A stretch of DNA of 29,159 nucleotides from JBNKFQ01 sp050289385 (lineage in GTDB: Bacteria; Pseudomonadota; Gammaproteobacteria; Pseudomonadales; Porticoccaceae): positions 1 through 29,159 of the forward strand of contig JBNKFQ010000050.1 in NCBI GenBank assembly GCA_050289385.1, written 5' to 3'. The notes under the pieces are model-generated. The model was not told where the DNA came from. It ran no database searches and worked only from the letters and a program-made list of their open reading frames with translations. Shown in pieces: positions 1 to 8,022 of the stretch. Every line of letters begins with the position of its first letter. Positions within the stretch are counted from its first letter, which is position 1. A program made the translations under genes and the position numbers.

Positions 1-2420
1 ACTCGCGCGAAGGCGGGGTAACCGCTTAAGTCAAACCCATACTCGAGGCCAGCGCTCATGTTGTATTCAGCCGACCCCGGCAGATCATCACCCTTGTCGC
101 CGATCTCTTCACTATCCTTCGCCAGTTTTGCTTCATTCCAGGAGGCGCTCAAGTCCAGGCGAAGATTGTCGGTCAAGCTCAGACTGGATTCCAATTCTAT
201 GCCTTGCGATGTAGATTCGCCGACGTTGACGATTGTAGAACCAATACCACAAGCCAGAGTAACCCAGACTGGCAGGCCTTGCCAATCAATATGATATAGT
301 GAAGCGTTAAAGGTGCCGCGATTGTCGGCGAAGGATGTTTTATATCCCAGTTCAAAATTTTCCAGCGTATCGGGATCGGATCCCGAGCGAACGGGCACTA
401 TTGAGCCGTTTGATAGTTCATAAGACCCGTTATCGTCACATTGGACAATATGGGGCACCGATTCACCCAAGCGAAAACCCTCACTCCACTGGGCATAAAC
501 CAGCGTATCTTCGTTCGGCGTCCAGGATAAATTGGCCTTGTAATTCTGGTCCTTGTAGTTATGGGCCGCATCAGTCGTCAGGATGGGTGAAAGCGTGGAA
601 TACCAAAAACCATTAGCAATGACTTGATATGTCTGATCATATTCATAGTGGCGTAGTCCTATTGTTGCACTAAATTGATCGGTGATGTCGTAAGTCAATT
701 CGCCAAAAAAGGCCTTTTGTTTTATGGATTCTGGCTGTGTGTCCTGATGCCATACCTCCCACGCAAATCCCGGAGGCGCATCAGATGGTATTGTCGAAGT
801 GAAATTAATGAAAGCTTGCAAATCCGTTGTGTAATCTGCCGCCTTTTCGGCACTGCCGGAAAAGCCATCCGCGTACACAGCTCTTGTATCCCGATCTTCA
901 TAGTAAATGCCTGCCAACACCTGTAGTGGACCATCGAAATTCGAGGTAAAACGCAGTTCTTCTACAAAGGTATCAACATACTTCCAAGCCGTTGAGTGAT
1001 AGGGGCCAGGCGTAAAACTTAAGTATGTCCAATCTTCGTCTCGTGAACCCTCATATTTAACCCAGGAAGACGAGCTGTTTATGCTTCCCCAACCCAGGTC
1101 ATAGTCCACAAGGACATTAGTCAGGCGAGGCTCCGCCTGCAACCCCTCAGGACCCATTGAGTCACCTTCGGAGGTCTGAGGTGCCGCGCTTCCAGGTAAA
1201 AGACCAACTTGTTGGTAAGTGCCTGGAAGATCCAGGTTGACTTCAGAGATTCCTTGCTGCTTCGTATCCTGTCTGGCATAGTTCACTGCAATCGCCAACT
1301 TATCGGTAGCCTGCCACAAAGCGGCTAGACGGAAACCGGTGGTTTCATCATTGCCAATGTCATCGATATCCCTGGCGATACCACCGTAGGCTTGTGCTTT
1401 ATCGATAACAGCATTGCTTCCCTGATAGCTCCCCGCGATGTTTTCTATATAGCCACTATTTTCCACGCGGTAAGCCACACCTCTGACTGCCAGTTTGTCC
1501 TCTATCAACGGCAGATTGAATACACCCTCAAGATTGGTGTTATTACCACCCCGTTTTCCGGTTTGTGAATACCCTGCTGTAATTGTGCCGGTGGTCTGTG
1601 TGAGATCCGGTTCCGCAGGGATGATACGCACGGTACCCCCCATGGAGCCAGAGCCATAAAGTGTTCCCTGGGGGCCCCGAAGCACTTCGACTCGCTCGAT
1701 GTCCACCATTCTGAAATCCGCATGGCCGGAGCCGTAGAGCCCGATGCCCGTGACCGGGGTTTCACCAAAATAGGTACCGACAGCTTCGGTCTCGGTTGCG
1801 GGATCGACGGCAATCCCCCGCATAACGATAGAGTTTTGACCAGCTCCCCTCTCTTGCATTGTTACGCCCGGCAACGTGCTGAGATAATCCCCCATCTGCA
1901 CCAACCCGCGTTTTTCTATGGTATCGCCACTCAACGCACTGATGGACATAGCGGTGTCCTGCAGGCTGGTTTCCCGTTTGGTAGCGGTTACTACTATTTC
2001 TTCTATTGACGTTTTAGCGCTTTTATCACCCACCCTGGGTTCTTTTTGATTAACAACTATGACATCATCATCTCTATACTCAAACGCGAGGTTGGTTCCT
2101 TCCAACAGCCGACCAAGAGCCTCCCCTACCGTCAAGTTGCCCTGAACAAGTGGCGACTGGTTTTTTCTCGCTACATCTGTGGCAAAGATAATTTGTACGT
2201 TTGCCGCTTGCGCAAGTTGTAATAATGCCGTCTGAGTATTTTGAGCCTTGATATCTACGTTTAATTTTCCCGCATCCGCGAAACTGCCAGCAGCTGTAAT
2301 CAAAAGACTGAAACCTATTACCTGACAGTTTCTGCGAAGCAATTTTCCGGGAAGCAATTTTCCGAAAAGCAATGGATCAGGCTTCCTGGAATGTTGTTTT
2401 GAGAATAGTTTTGTTTGCAT
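1..2420 (-). CDS. STN-domain TonB-dependent outer-membrane receptor (set 1), C-terminus cut by window edge
   Basis: Reading the minus strand from ATG 2420 gives one open frame of about 806 residues that runs off the left edge without a stop. AGGTGA lies 5 nt upstream of the ATG. The order is a basic, hydrophobic signal peptide, an STN signalling domain at about residues 45-120 (begins LNVDIKAQNTQTALLQLAQ), a TonB-box-like EEIVVTATKRE, a plug domain with VEVLRGPQGTLYGSGSMGG, and a long beta-barrel region. Judged against the complete paralogue at 20893-23418, about 80 C-terminal residues including the terminal Phe are missing. Receptors of this type import ligands across the outer membrane using TonB energy, and the STN domain reports ligand binding to a FecR protein. 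It lies downstream of the fecR-like and sigma genes and has its own candidate ECF promoter. The ligand is unknown; similarity to iron-complex receptors does not prove iron uptake. Confidence 0.93.
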   Translation of the reverse strand, partial: MQTKLFSKQHSRKPDPLLFGKLLPGKLLRRNCQVIGFSLLITAAGSFADAGKLNVDIKAQNTQTALLQLAQAANVQIIFATDVARKNQSPLVQGNLTVGEALGRLLEGTNLAFEYRDDDVIVVNQKEPRVGDKSAKTSIEEIVVTATKRETSLQDTAMSISALSGDTIEKRGLVQMGDYLSTLPGVTMQERGAGQNSIVMRGIAVDPATETEAVGTYFGETPVTGIGLYGSGHADFRMVDIERVEVLRGPQGTLYGSGSMGGTVRIIPAEPDLTQTTGTITAGYSQTGKRGGNNTNLEGVFNLPLIEDKLAVRGVAYRVENSGYIENIAGSYQGSNAVIDKAQAYGGIARDIDDIGNDETTGFRLAALWQATDKLAIAVNYARQDTKQQGISEVNLDLPGTYQQVGLLPGSAAPQTSEGDSMGPEGLQAEPRLTNVLVDYDLGWGSINSSSSWVKYEGSRDEDWTYLSFTPGPYHSTAWKYVDTFVEELRFTSNFDGPLQVLAGIYYEDRDTRAVYADGFSGSAEKAADYTTDLQAFINFTSTIPSDAPPGFAWEVWHQDTQPESIKQKAFFGELTYDITDQFSATIGLRHYEYDQTYQVIANGFWYSTLSPILTTDAAHNYKDQNYKANLSWTPNEDTLVYAQWSEGFRLGESVPHIVQCDDNGSYELSNGSIVPVRSGSDPDTLENFELGYKTSFADNRGTFNASLYHIDWQGLPVWVTLACGIGSTIVNVGESTSQGIELESSLSLTDNLRLDLSASWNEAKLAKDSEEIGDKGDDLPGSAEYNMSAGLEYGFDLSGYPAFAR

Positions 2421-2433
2421 ATAAATCACCTGT

Positions 2434-2502
2434 GAGTGTAATTATCGTGACAGTAATTTTCAGTGTCACTGCCTATAACGGAGCTGGCAGATAATCACAC
2501 TC
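2434..2502. repeat. Nested inverted repeats over the receptor-1 promoter and leader
   Basis: The outer arms are GAGTGTAATTATC (2434-2446) and GATAATCACACTC (2490-2502), complementary at 12 of 13 positions. The inner arms are GTGACA (2447-2452) and TGTCAC (2464-2469), perfect over 6 bp. The right outer arm coincides with the -35 block of the candidate ECF promoter, and the left outer arm lies just upstream of the receptor Shine-Dalgarno. Since the promoter would start RNA near 2468, the outer pair can fold as RNA only on transcripts reading through from fecR. On DNA it could be an operator pair. The arms are directly visible; the function is inferred. Confidence 0.5.
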
Positions 2503-2504
2503 AA
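2474..2504 (-). promoter_or_regulatory. Candidate ECF promoter for receptor 1 (set-1 motif)
   Basis: On the minus strand TTGAGTGTG is followed after 13 bases by TCCGTTATA, 54 nt before the receptor ATG. The same words at the same spacing lie before the set-1 sigma gene (4190-4220). A -10 containing CGT and a total spacing of this size fit ECF sigma promoters in general. The assignment to the neighbouring sigma factor is inferred from the pairing. Confidence 0.6.
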
Positions 2505-2511
2505 TTATTTT

Positions 2512-3573
2512 TTACTTGTCGCGCGCCACCAACACAATACGATCGGGATATTGTGTTGTTGTTACTGGCAAAGCCTCTTCAAAGCGCTTTAAAACCAGAT
2601 CTATTTTGTCCACCTTGAAAATCCCGCTGACTTTTAGATCCATTATTCGCATGTCTTCTATCAGTATTTTCTTTTTCGCATAGCGGTTTAATTCTTTAAC
2701 GACTTCCGTTAGCGGCCGATCAACAAAACGCAACTGCCCATTACGCCAACTGAGCTGCTGGTTACCTTGATTCAGGGTGGTGGTATTCACCACAGCTCCT
2801 TCACTACCTAATCGTCCCGAAAAACTCGCCGTCAACCCGGCTTTCAGTCGGTAACTGCCTGCCATAGCAGATAAGACAGCCTGGCCCGGAGACAATTCAC
2901 TTGCCACACCAACAACATCCGCCTTTATTTCCGGATTGTGTACAGCCACCAGGCCCTCTACCACTGCGACAATCAATGTCAAACCTGCCTTGCGTACATT
3001 AAATTTTGTGCCCAGCACTGTGACTGAATTCTGACCGGTATCAATGGAAAAGGGCCGCAAAGGGTCTGAGGCAATGTCAAAAAATACTTCCCCCTGTTTC
3101 AAAATAATTTGTCGTTCCTGATCATTAAAGTCGACCAGCAAACGGGTATTGGTATTTAGAGTAATCGTGCTGCCATCTGGCAGAGTTCGGGTTTGCTGCT
3201 CACCGGTGGAGGTTTCGTAGTGCGCGATCGCTGACGGTGGCGACAATTCGGTTGACAGGTGCCTGTCCTGGTACACAAACCACACAACACCGGCAGCAAC
3301 CAGCACCGTCGCTGCTATTGCCCATCGAGCAAGAGACGAAAAGCCGTAACCGACGGCGCCAGGCTTGTCCTCCTCTACCGGCAACTCCTCCAACTTGCCG
3401 GATAGTGCGCCGACGCTGTGCCAGACATCCAGAACCTTGTTGTATTCACTCAGGTTATCGCTACTGTCACCCAGCCAGTCTTGCAAACTTTTCTCTTCTT
3501 CATCGGAAAGGTTTCCGGAATAGACAAGGGTTGCAAATTCGGCGGCAGTACGGGTGCGTTCAGTTTCCATCAC
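2512..3573 (-). CDS. FecR-family transmembrane anti-sigma/sigma regulator (set 1)
   Basis: This 353-residue inner-membrane regulator would relay the state of the outer-membrane receptor to its ECF sigma factor. Residues 10-55 look like the cytoplasmic DUF4880-type anti-sigma segment (EFATLVYSGNLSDEEEKSLQ). A single membrane helix spans about 82-101. The periplasmic FecR domain covers about 120-195 (LPDGSTITLNTNTRLLVDF, GEVFFDIASD, VTVLGTKFNV). The C-terminal 285-350 segment (LTEVVKELNRYAKKKILIED) resembles the STN-like fold at the end of such proteins. The sigma stop codon overlaps the start: GTG at 3573 or, as likely, ATG at 3570 in a TGATG junction, so the two are probably translationally coupled. 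It is clearly paralogous to the protein at 23566-24621. Confidence 0.92.
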   Translation of the reverse strand: MMETERTRTAAEFATLVYSGNLSDEEEKSLQDWLGDSSDNLSEYNKVLDVWHSVGALSGKLEELPVEEDKPGAVGYGFSSLARWAIAATVLVAAGVVWFVYQDRHLSTELSPPSAIAHYETSTGEQQTRTLPDGSTITLNTNTRLLVDFNDQERQIILKQGEVFFDIASDPLRPFSIDTGQNSVTVLGTKFNVRKAGLTLIVAVVEGLVAVHNPEIKADVVGVASELSPGQAVLSAMAGSYRLKAGLTASFSGRLGSEGAVVNTTTLNQGNQQLSWRNGQLRFVDRPLTEVVKELNRYAKKKILIEDMRIMDLKVSGIFKVDKIDLVLKRFEEALPVTTTQYPDRIVLVARDK

Positions 3574-4154
3574 CTTAGCCCTCTTCTTAAACTTTCCAGT
3601 GCAGTGGCAATGTATCGCTGTACTGAAGCGGGCGATACGCCCATAATTTTGGCTACCTCGGGGTAACTCTTGTATTTAAAGCGATTAAGAATAAATGCCT
3701 GGCGGCATTTGGGCTGCATACGCTTGAGGATAGACATCAGGATATCCAGTTGTTCTCCAGTCGCCACAACGGTTTCAGGTGTTGGATACTCAGTGGCTAG
3801 AGTGTCCTGTTGGTAACTGTTGTGCTGGGAATGTTTTTGGGCAGACAAGCGGCGCTGCCGGTCCACAATCAGATTAGTCAGGATCGACAACAAATAGGAA
3901 CGCGTGTTGCCGGTGTTTTCCGACAATCTTTCCGAAAGCTGCTCAATGTTAGCGAGTTTGACGAAGAGTTCCTGGATAATGTCTTCCCTGTCTTCTGCAT
4001 TCGCCAGTCTCGCCTTCAAAAACCGTTTGAGAGCAGAGCCGTGTTCCTTAAAAGTGCGTTCAAGCAGCTCCCGCCGGACTTGCGGGTGATCGGTAATGGA
4101 GACGACTGTATGCTCTTTCTTCATCATCGCGTCATTGACACGCCTATGATTCAC
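3570..4154 (-). CDS. ECF RNA polymerase sigma factor, FecI-like (set 1)
   Basis: This 194-residue sigma-70 family protein has only regions 2 and 4, as in ECF sigmas. Region 2 is seen around NAEDREDIIQELFVKLANIE. The region 4 helix-turn-helix is KSYPEVAKIMGVSPASVQRY near the C-terminus. The start is GTG at 4154, preceded by AAGGTGA with about 6 nt spacing. The ATG pair at 4127/4124 has a poorer ribosome site and would remove nine residues. It is the first gene of the sigma-fecR-receptor set. By analogy with FecI it would be released or activated through FecR when the receptor binds its ligand. A motif shared with the receptor promoter (4190-4220) suggests it transcribes its own gene, which differs from Fur-only control of fecIR. 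Confidence 0.93.
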   Translation of the reverse strand: MNHRRVNDAMMKKEHTVVSITDHPQVRRELLERTFKEHGSALKRFLKARLANAEDREDIIQELFVKLANIEQLSERLSENTGNTRSYLLSILTNLIVDRQRRLSAQKHSQHNSYQQDTLATEYPTPETVVATGEQLDILMSILKRMQPKCRQAFILNRFKYKSYPEVAKIMGVSPASVQRYIATALESLRRGLR

Positions 4155-4189
4155 ACGGCTTCACCTTGCTGTGAGTATAGCTCTACAGG

Positions 4190-4220
4190 TATAACGGAAA
4201 GATTGATCCGGCACGCTCAT
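4190..4220 (-). promoter_or_regulatory. Candidate ECF promoter for sigma-fecR set 1
   Basis: The minus strand reads ATGAGCGTG, 13 bases, then TCCGTTATA, ending 36 nt before the GTG start at 4154. It matches the receptor-1 promoter in all nine bases of the -10 block, in 7 of 8 bases of the -35 block TGAGYGTG, and in spacing. This suggests positive autoregulation by the sigma factor. A weak GCACG/CGTGC hairpin overlaps the -35 side (4211-4233). Confidence 0.6.
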
Positions 4221-4425
4221 TTTTTTTGCCGTGCTACTACCGGTACATACAGGCCACATCTGTCCTGGAGGTAATGCTGCCTTATCTGACTTGTACAAAT
4301 CCCGGTTATACCTTCGGTTCATACTGGTGCGAAAACTGTACTTTTATCAACTATATTCCATCGAGTGACGAGTGCGACTCCTTGATGCTTCGTGGTCACG
4401 CAGGTGGTAGTTGTCGCCAACGGTA

Positions 4426-5002
4426 ATGCTGACCGCCGGTCATTGTACCTTCGGGACCAGTGGTGGACGGGTATGGTTTGAATCAAACGATGAGGCCGCT
4501 ATCCGTAACAGCGCTATCCCTTTGGCGGTGGATTTAAGTTGAGTGACATACACACCCACTCTGACTACAGCGACGACCTCTTCTCTTTTTTTGATGTCGG
4601 TGTTGTAATTTCGAGCGAACCGGTGGTTATGGCTGAATACGGTGTACTATCAGATATTGGTATGCTTGACGATCTTGCCGTACTGCGTGGACACAACACC
4701 GTTATTTTAATCCGGTGGGCTGCGGTATTCAGGGTATTGTACCCAATCCCAATACCGTTCAGTCCGACCTGGTACGTTACACTGGTGAGGTCATACTGGT
4801 TGATGCCAAGGGCACTCAAGGTATTCCTGCCGGTATTAACTCGTTTGGCATTAACCTTAACTGCGCAGGTGCTGGTGGCGCTTATCGCATTGACACAGAG
4901 AATGACCAGGATTTTATTTACAGCTTTTTGAACCGCAGGATATGCCATTCTTTTACTGATTACTGGCTGCTTCTCGACACACTCCACCATCTTTCACTAT
5001 AA
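4426..5002 (+). pseudogene. Decayed trypsin-like (S1 family) serine protease
   Basis: Three successive plus-strand frames give consecutive pieces of one trypsin-fold protein. Frame 4426-4542 reads MLTAGHCTFGTSGGRVWF, with the catalytic His in the LTAxHC motif, then hits a stop. Frame 4539 to about 4710 reads HSDYSDDLF, then DVGVVISSEPV with the catalytic Asp, then YGVLSDIGMLDDL. Frame 4703-5002 reads NPVGCGIQGIVPN, then SDLVRYTGEVILVD, then NSFGINLNCAGAGGAYRID, then a stop. At least two frameshifts are needed, and the GDSGGP segment with the catalytic Ser is absent, apparently deleted between VILVDAKGT and the NSFGI block. The N-terminal part upstream of 4426 (4226-4425, Cys-rich but unrecognisable) may also belong to it. 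The loss of the Ser motif argues for true decay rather than sequencing error. Confidence 0.75.
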
Positions 5003-5179
5003 AGTCAATATTAAAATGGCCTTGTTAAAGTCATTTTCAATATCACCTTTCACTGCGATAATATCAGCAAGCGAATTTTCCGTAATGACGCCGAGCTTGT
5101 CACCCTACCCCGACGCCGTTCGCTTTTGTTTTGTCAGACGCGCAAAAATCGTCCCGATAATTTCAAAGCGGTAAAGTAA
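5003..5179. other. Intergenic stretch after the SLC13 gene, no confident gene
   Basis: Between the protease remnant and the SLC13 stop I see no convincing gene or terminator. Short minus-strand readings look protein-like (for example DKLGVITENSLADIIAVKG at about 5100-5040, ending in a stop near 5000) but have no start and are cut by stops. They may be remnants of another lost gene. Confidence 0.4.
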
Positions 5180-6559
5180 TCATATCAATATAAAGTAACA
5201 TACGCCTGTTATTAATCCGGCGCCAATCAAATTCAACATAAAGCCCTCTCGGACCATGTCGGTTACAGCTATTTTGCCTGTGCCAAATACAATGGCATTG
5301 GGTGCTGTTGCCACAGGCAACATAAAGGCGCAACTGGCAGACAAGGCCGCTGGCAACATTAACAGTCCTGGTTCAATATCATTACTCACGGCGGCGGCAG
5401 CAAGAATTGGCATCAGCAATGTAGTGGTTGCAGTGTTACTGGTTACCTCTGTGAGGAAAGTTATTCCCAATGCGACACAAATTACCATAAGCAGTGCTGG
5501 CAATGCGGTAAGACCAGCCAGGGTATTGCCAATTGCCTCTGACAGGCCGGTTACTGCAAAGCCTTTGGCCATCGTAATACCACCGGCAAACAGTAACAGT
5601 ACGCCCCAGTGAATAGAGCTGGCAGACTTCCAGTCAAGCAGGCTCCCCCCTTTACCATTGGGTACAACGAACATGGTTATCACGGCTGCCAGTGCTACCG
5701 CTGCATAGTTGGCTTCAGGAACATTAAACAGTGCTCTCCAGCCACCAAAAGGTTCATTTAATGTTGCCCACGCCAACGCAGTGATGCCAAATACAACCAG
5801 CACTCGCACCTCTTCCGCACGCCACTTACCCTGCGCGGGCAAGTGTAATTCTCCAGCGTGCTCAAGTTTGCGGGTTAGCCAAAGAGCCGCCAGCGGAACA
5901 AATATTATCACCACCGGCAATGCCCACTTCATCCATCCCAAAAACGTAATTTCATTGCCTGTTGCTTGCGCGTAATTTTCCAAAAAAACAACATTGGGGG
6001 GTGTACCAATTAATGTGCCCATGCCTCCAATACTGGCGGCATAGGCAATACCCAGCAACAGCGGAACAGCCAGCTTTTTGTCTGGAGCGCGTTCCAGCAC
6101 CGCCATCGCCACAGGTAATAACATGAGCGCGGTGGCTGTATTGGATATCCACATGCTAAGCACTGCCGAGGCAACCATAAAGCCAAATACCAGCCGGCGC
6201 TGACTGCCATCGCCGAATAAATGCACCATGCCCAGCGCCACTCGTCGATGAGCGCCGCTTTTTTCCATGGCTTTGGAAAGCATGGCTCCACCCATTAATA
6301 GAATTATCAGTGGATGGCCGTAGGCTGCGGCAACCTGTTTGCCATCGAGTATTCCGAACAAGGGGAACAGGCCGATGGGAATCAGGGATGTAGCCGGAAT
6401 CGGTATCGGTTCAAATATCCACCAGATGGCGCAGAGTGTTGTAAGAACCCCTGCCATCCACGCTGCAAACGGCCAACCGGCCATTGCCATGCTGATACCT
6501 ACTGTTGCTGCGATCGCGGGTCCCGCGAAAAGTGCTATACGACGAACGATTGTTTGCAT
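5180..6559 (-). CDS. SLC13/DASS-family sodium:carboxylate (or sulfate) symporter
   Basis: This 459-residue inner-membrane protein has many hydrophobic helices. The family hallmark of two repeated SNT motifs is present: WISNTATALML at residues 138-146 and TSNTATTTLLMP at 373-384. The glycine-rich GGMGTLIGTPPN at 178-189 also fits DASS transporters such as VcINDY. These move di- or tricarboxylates, or sulfate, with sodium. The exact substrate cannot be read here. It starts at ATG 6559 without a clear Shine-Dalgarno. It is the last gene of the amgK-murU-vanZ-DUF2007 run, 26 nt after DUF2007, so co-transcription is likely although a functional link to cell-wall recycling is not obvious. Confidence 0.93.
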   Translation of the reverse strand: MQTIVRRIALFAGPAIAATVGISMAMAGWPFAAWMAGVLTTLCAIWWIFEPIPIPATSLIPIGLFPLFGILDGKQVAAAYGHPLIILLMGGAMLSKAMEKSGAHRRVALGMVHLFGDGSQRRLVFGFMVASAVLSMWISNTATALMLLPVAMAVLERAPDKKLAVPLLLGIAYAASIGGMGTLIGTPPNVVFLENYAQATGNEITFLGWMKWALPVVIIFVPLAALWLTRKLEHAGELHLPAQGKWRAEEVRVLVVFGITALAWATLNEPFGGWRALFNVPEANYAAVALAAVITMFVVPNGKGGSLLDWKSASSIHWGVLLLFAGGITMAKGFAVTGLSEAIGNTLAGLTALPALLMVICVALGITFLTEVTSNTATTTLLMPILAAAAVSNDIEPGLLMLPAALSASCAFMLPVATAPNAIVFGTGKIAVTDMVREGFMLNLIGAGLITGVCYFILI

Positions 6560-6585
6560 ATTTTTATTTATTTGTATTTCTGATG

Positions 6586-6831
6586 TCAGACGTCAGTTCC
6601 ATCTCTGTCCCCGATTTCAAGCTCCCCGGCTTCGTAAGCTTTCAATATTTCTTTTGCGCGTTGCACGTCCAGTTCATCTACCGCAATTCGAACCAGACCA
6701 AAAGCTGGCAACTCTCCAGCCCCGCTCTGTAAATCACCACCCTGCACTTCAGCATGGATACCAAACTGCTGCAACAATCCTTTAACTACATAGGCGTCAA
6801 TGCTGTTTTCTGCTTGATAAATATCTCGCAT
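6586..6831 (-). CDS. DUF2007-type small protein
   Basis: This 81-residue protein starts MRDIYQAENSIDAYVVKGLL and contains FGIHAEVQGGDLQSGAGELPAFGLVRIAV split across the typical beta-alpha-beta core. This fits the DUF2007 family, sometimes labelled putative signal-transducing protein or PII-like, usually 70-100 residues. The acidic C-terminal tail is not diagnostic. No membrane segment or catalytic motif is visible. It lies 24 nt downstream of the VanZ-like gene and 26 nt upstream of the SLC13 transporter on the same strand. The cellular role of the family is not established. Confidence 0.85.
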   Translation of the reverse strand: MRDIYQAENSIDAYVVKGLLQQFGIHAEVQGGDLQSGAGELPAFGLVRIAVDELDVQRAKEILKAYEAGELEIGDRDGTDV

Positions 6832-6855
6832 GGCAGTGTCCGGTTTGCATCTTTT

Positions 6856-7224
6856 CTACTTCCGTCTTCGGTAGAGCGTTACTACACCAAGCCCAAGACA
6901 CAAGCCTGTAATATTGGCCAGTACATCAGCGAAATCACTGTCCCGGTATCCAGTCATCCCCTGCAAAAATTCGATAATAACCCCATAAGCAGCCAACCCG
7001 CAAAGCAGCCAAACTCTCAGGGAGGATTGCCGTGAGTGAGCAAAACAGAGCCAACCGAGAAAATAAAAATAGATGTAGGCACTGGCGTGCAGAACTTTGT
7101 CCTGCTGGGAAAACATCATCTCCCTGCCCGATTGTGGCAACAGAGATAATACCGTCACACCAATAAGAGAAACAAGGAACAATACCCGCAGTGCTCGGCT
7201 ACCCGACTCAAATTTTGTCGGCAT
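6856..7224 (-). CDS. VanZ-like small membrane protein
   Basis: This protein of about 122 residues has four hydrophobic helices: about 12-30, 46-64, 70-88 and 97-115. The VanZ-like pattern DKVLHASAYIYFYFLGWLCF followed by IIEFLQGMTGYRDSDFADV is clear: the DK.xHxxAY and E.xQ...R.xxxxDxxaN signature. VanZ homologues sit in the inner membrane; most are of unknown function, and one confers teicoplanin resistance. The ATG at 7224 overlaps the murU stop by one base (TTGATG), which points to translational coupling. A TTG one codon earlier (7227) is the other possible start. Confidence 0.88.
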   Translation of the reverse strand: MPTKFESGSRALRVLFLVSLIGVTVLSLLPQSGREMMFSQQDKVLHASAYIYFYFLGWLCFAHSRQSSLRVWLLCGLAAYGVIIEFLQGMTGYRDSDFADVLANITGLCLGLGVVTLYRRRK

Positions 7225-7958
7225 CAAGCCACCGTGGCGCTAACCCGGATCTTTCCCAAGGTGTCAGAATCCACCCCTCGACCGGTCAGCAGTGTATCCA
7301 GAGACTGCAATTGCTCTACCGTACCAACGTCCCACCAGTCACCGGTATACAGTTCACCACTCACATAGCCACCCTTGATTCCATTGGCCAATACATCTCT
7401 GATCGCAAATTTTTCGCTGGCTGAGGGGTATAACGCAAAAATTTCGGGGCGCATAACGCTGATGCCACTAAAGGTGTATGCGCTACCACCGGTTTTGTAA
7501 CACACACGGTTATTTGCATTCAGCTCAAAATCACCTTTGACGTGATGCTGCGGGTTAGGCACCAACACCAGATGGGCATCCAGCTCTTCGGACCATTCCC
7601 GTTTCACCAGACGTTCAAGTGGGTAGTCACTCCAGATATCACCATTAATCACCAGGAAAGGCGCCGCTCCCAACAAAGGCAACGCTGCGCGAATTCCACC
7701 GCCAGTCTCCAGAGGCTCACTTTCACGAGACCACTGCACACGAACGCCAAAACGGGATCCGTCACCGACATATGCCTCTACCTGATCACCAAGCCAGGAC
7801 GTATTAATCACAATTTCGCGCACGCCGATCTCTGCCAGACGTTCAATATGATATTGAATCAATGCCTTACCGCCAACTTGCAGCAATGGTTTGGGTGTTC
7901 GTTCGGTTAACGGCCGCAATCGCTCGCCAAAGCCAGCGGCCAAAATCATCGCTTTCAT
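7224..7958 (-). CDS. murU: N-acetylmuramate alpha-1-phosphate uridylyltransferase MurU
   Basis: This 244-residue nucleotidyltransferase begins MKAMILAAGFGERLRPLTER, followed by TPKPLLQVGGKA, the sugar-nucleotidyltransferase signature with G9, G11, R13 and K23. ETGGGI (84-89) and the metal-binding NGD (105-107) are in place. Next to AmgK, this is the MurU type, which makes UDP-MurNAc from MurNAc-1-phosphate in the MurA-bypass peptidoglycan recycling route known from Pseudomonas. The route lets recovered MurNAc enter wall synthesis without MurA and so affects fosfomycin sensitivity. The length fits MurU rather than the longer glucose-1-phosphate thymidylyltransferases. It lies 64 nt after amgK and is coupled to the VanZ-like gene. 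Confidence 0.92.
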   Translation of the reverse strand: MKAMILAAGFGERLRPLTERTPKPLLQVGGKALIQYHIERLAEIGVREIVINTSWLGDQVEAYVGDGSRFGVRVQWSRESEPLETGGGIRAALPLLGAAPFLVINGDIWSDYPLERLVKREWSEELDAHLVLVPNPQHHVKGDFELNANNRVCYKTGGSAYTFSGISVMRPEIFALYPSASEKFAIRDVLANGIKGGYVSGELYTGDWWDVGTVEQLQSLDTLLTGRGVDSDTLGKIRVSATVA

Positions 7959-8022
7959 CTAATTCCCGTCCCCTTATTATCGTTCCCTGAACCACCAACG
8001 TTTATTGTTGGGCAAGTTGTTT

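Noticed and set aside
4211..4233. GCACG/CGTGC hairpin with a T-run as a terminator
   Set aside because: The T-run lies in the loop rather than after the stem, and the stem is only 5 bp.
4565..4990. 141-codon minus-strand open frame between sigma 1 and SLC13
   Set aside because: It is the complement of the protease remnant, whose plus-strand frames carry the recognisable LTAGHC and DVGVV motifs.
5102..5109. Another GGTAGGGT on the minus strand, near the SLC13 3' end
   Set aside because: No GTCGTGAAG follows at 13 bases and no gene lies downstream. An 8-base word is expected about once by chance in both strands of a window this long.
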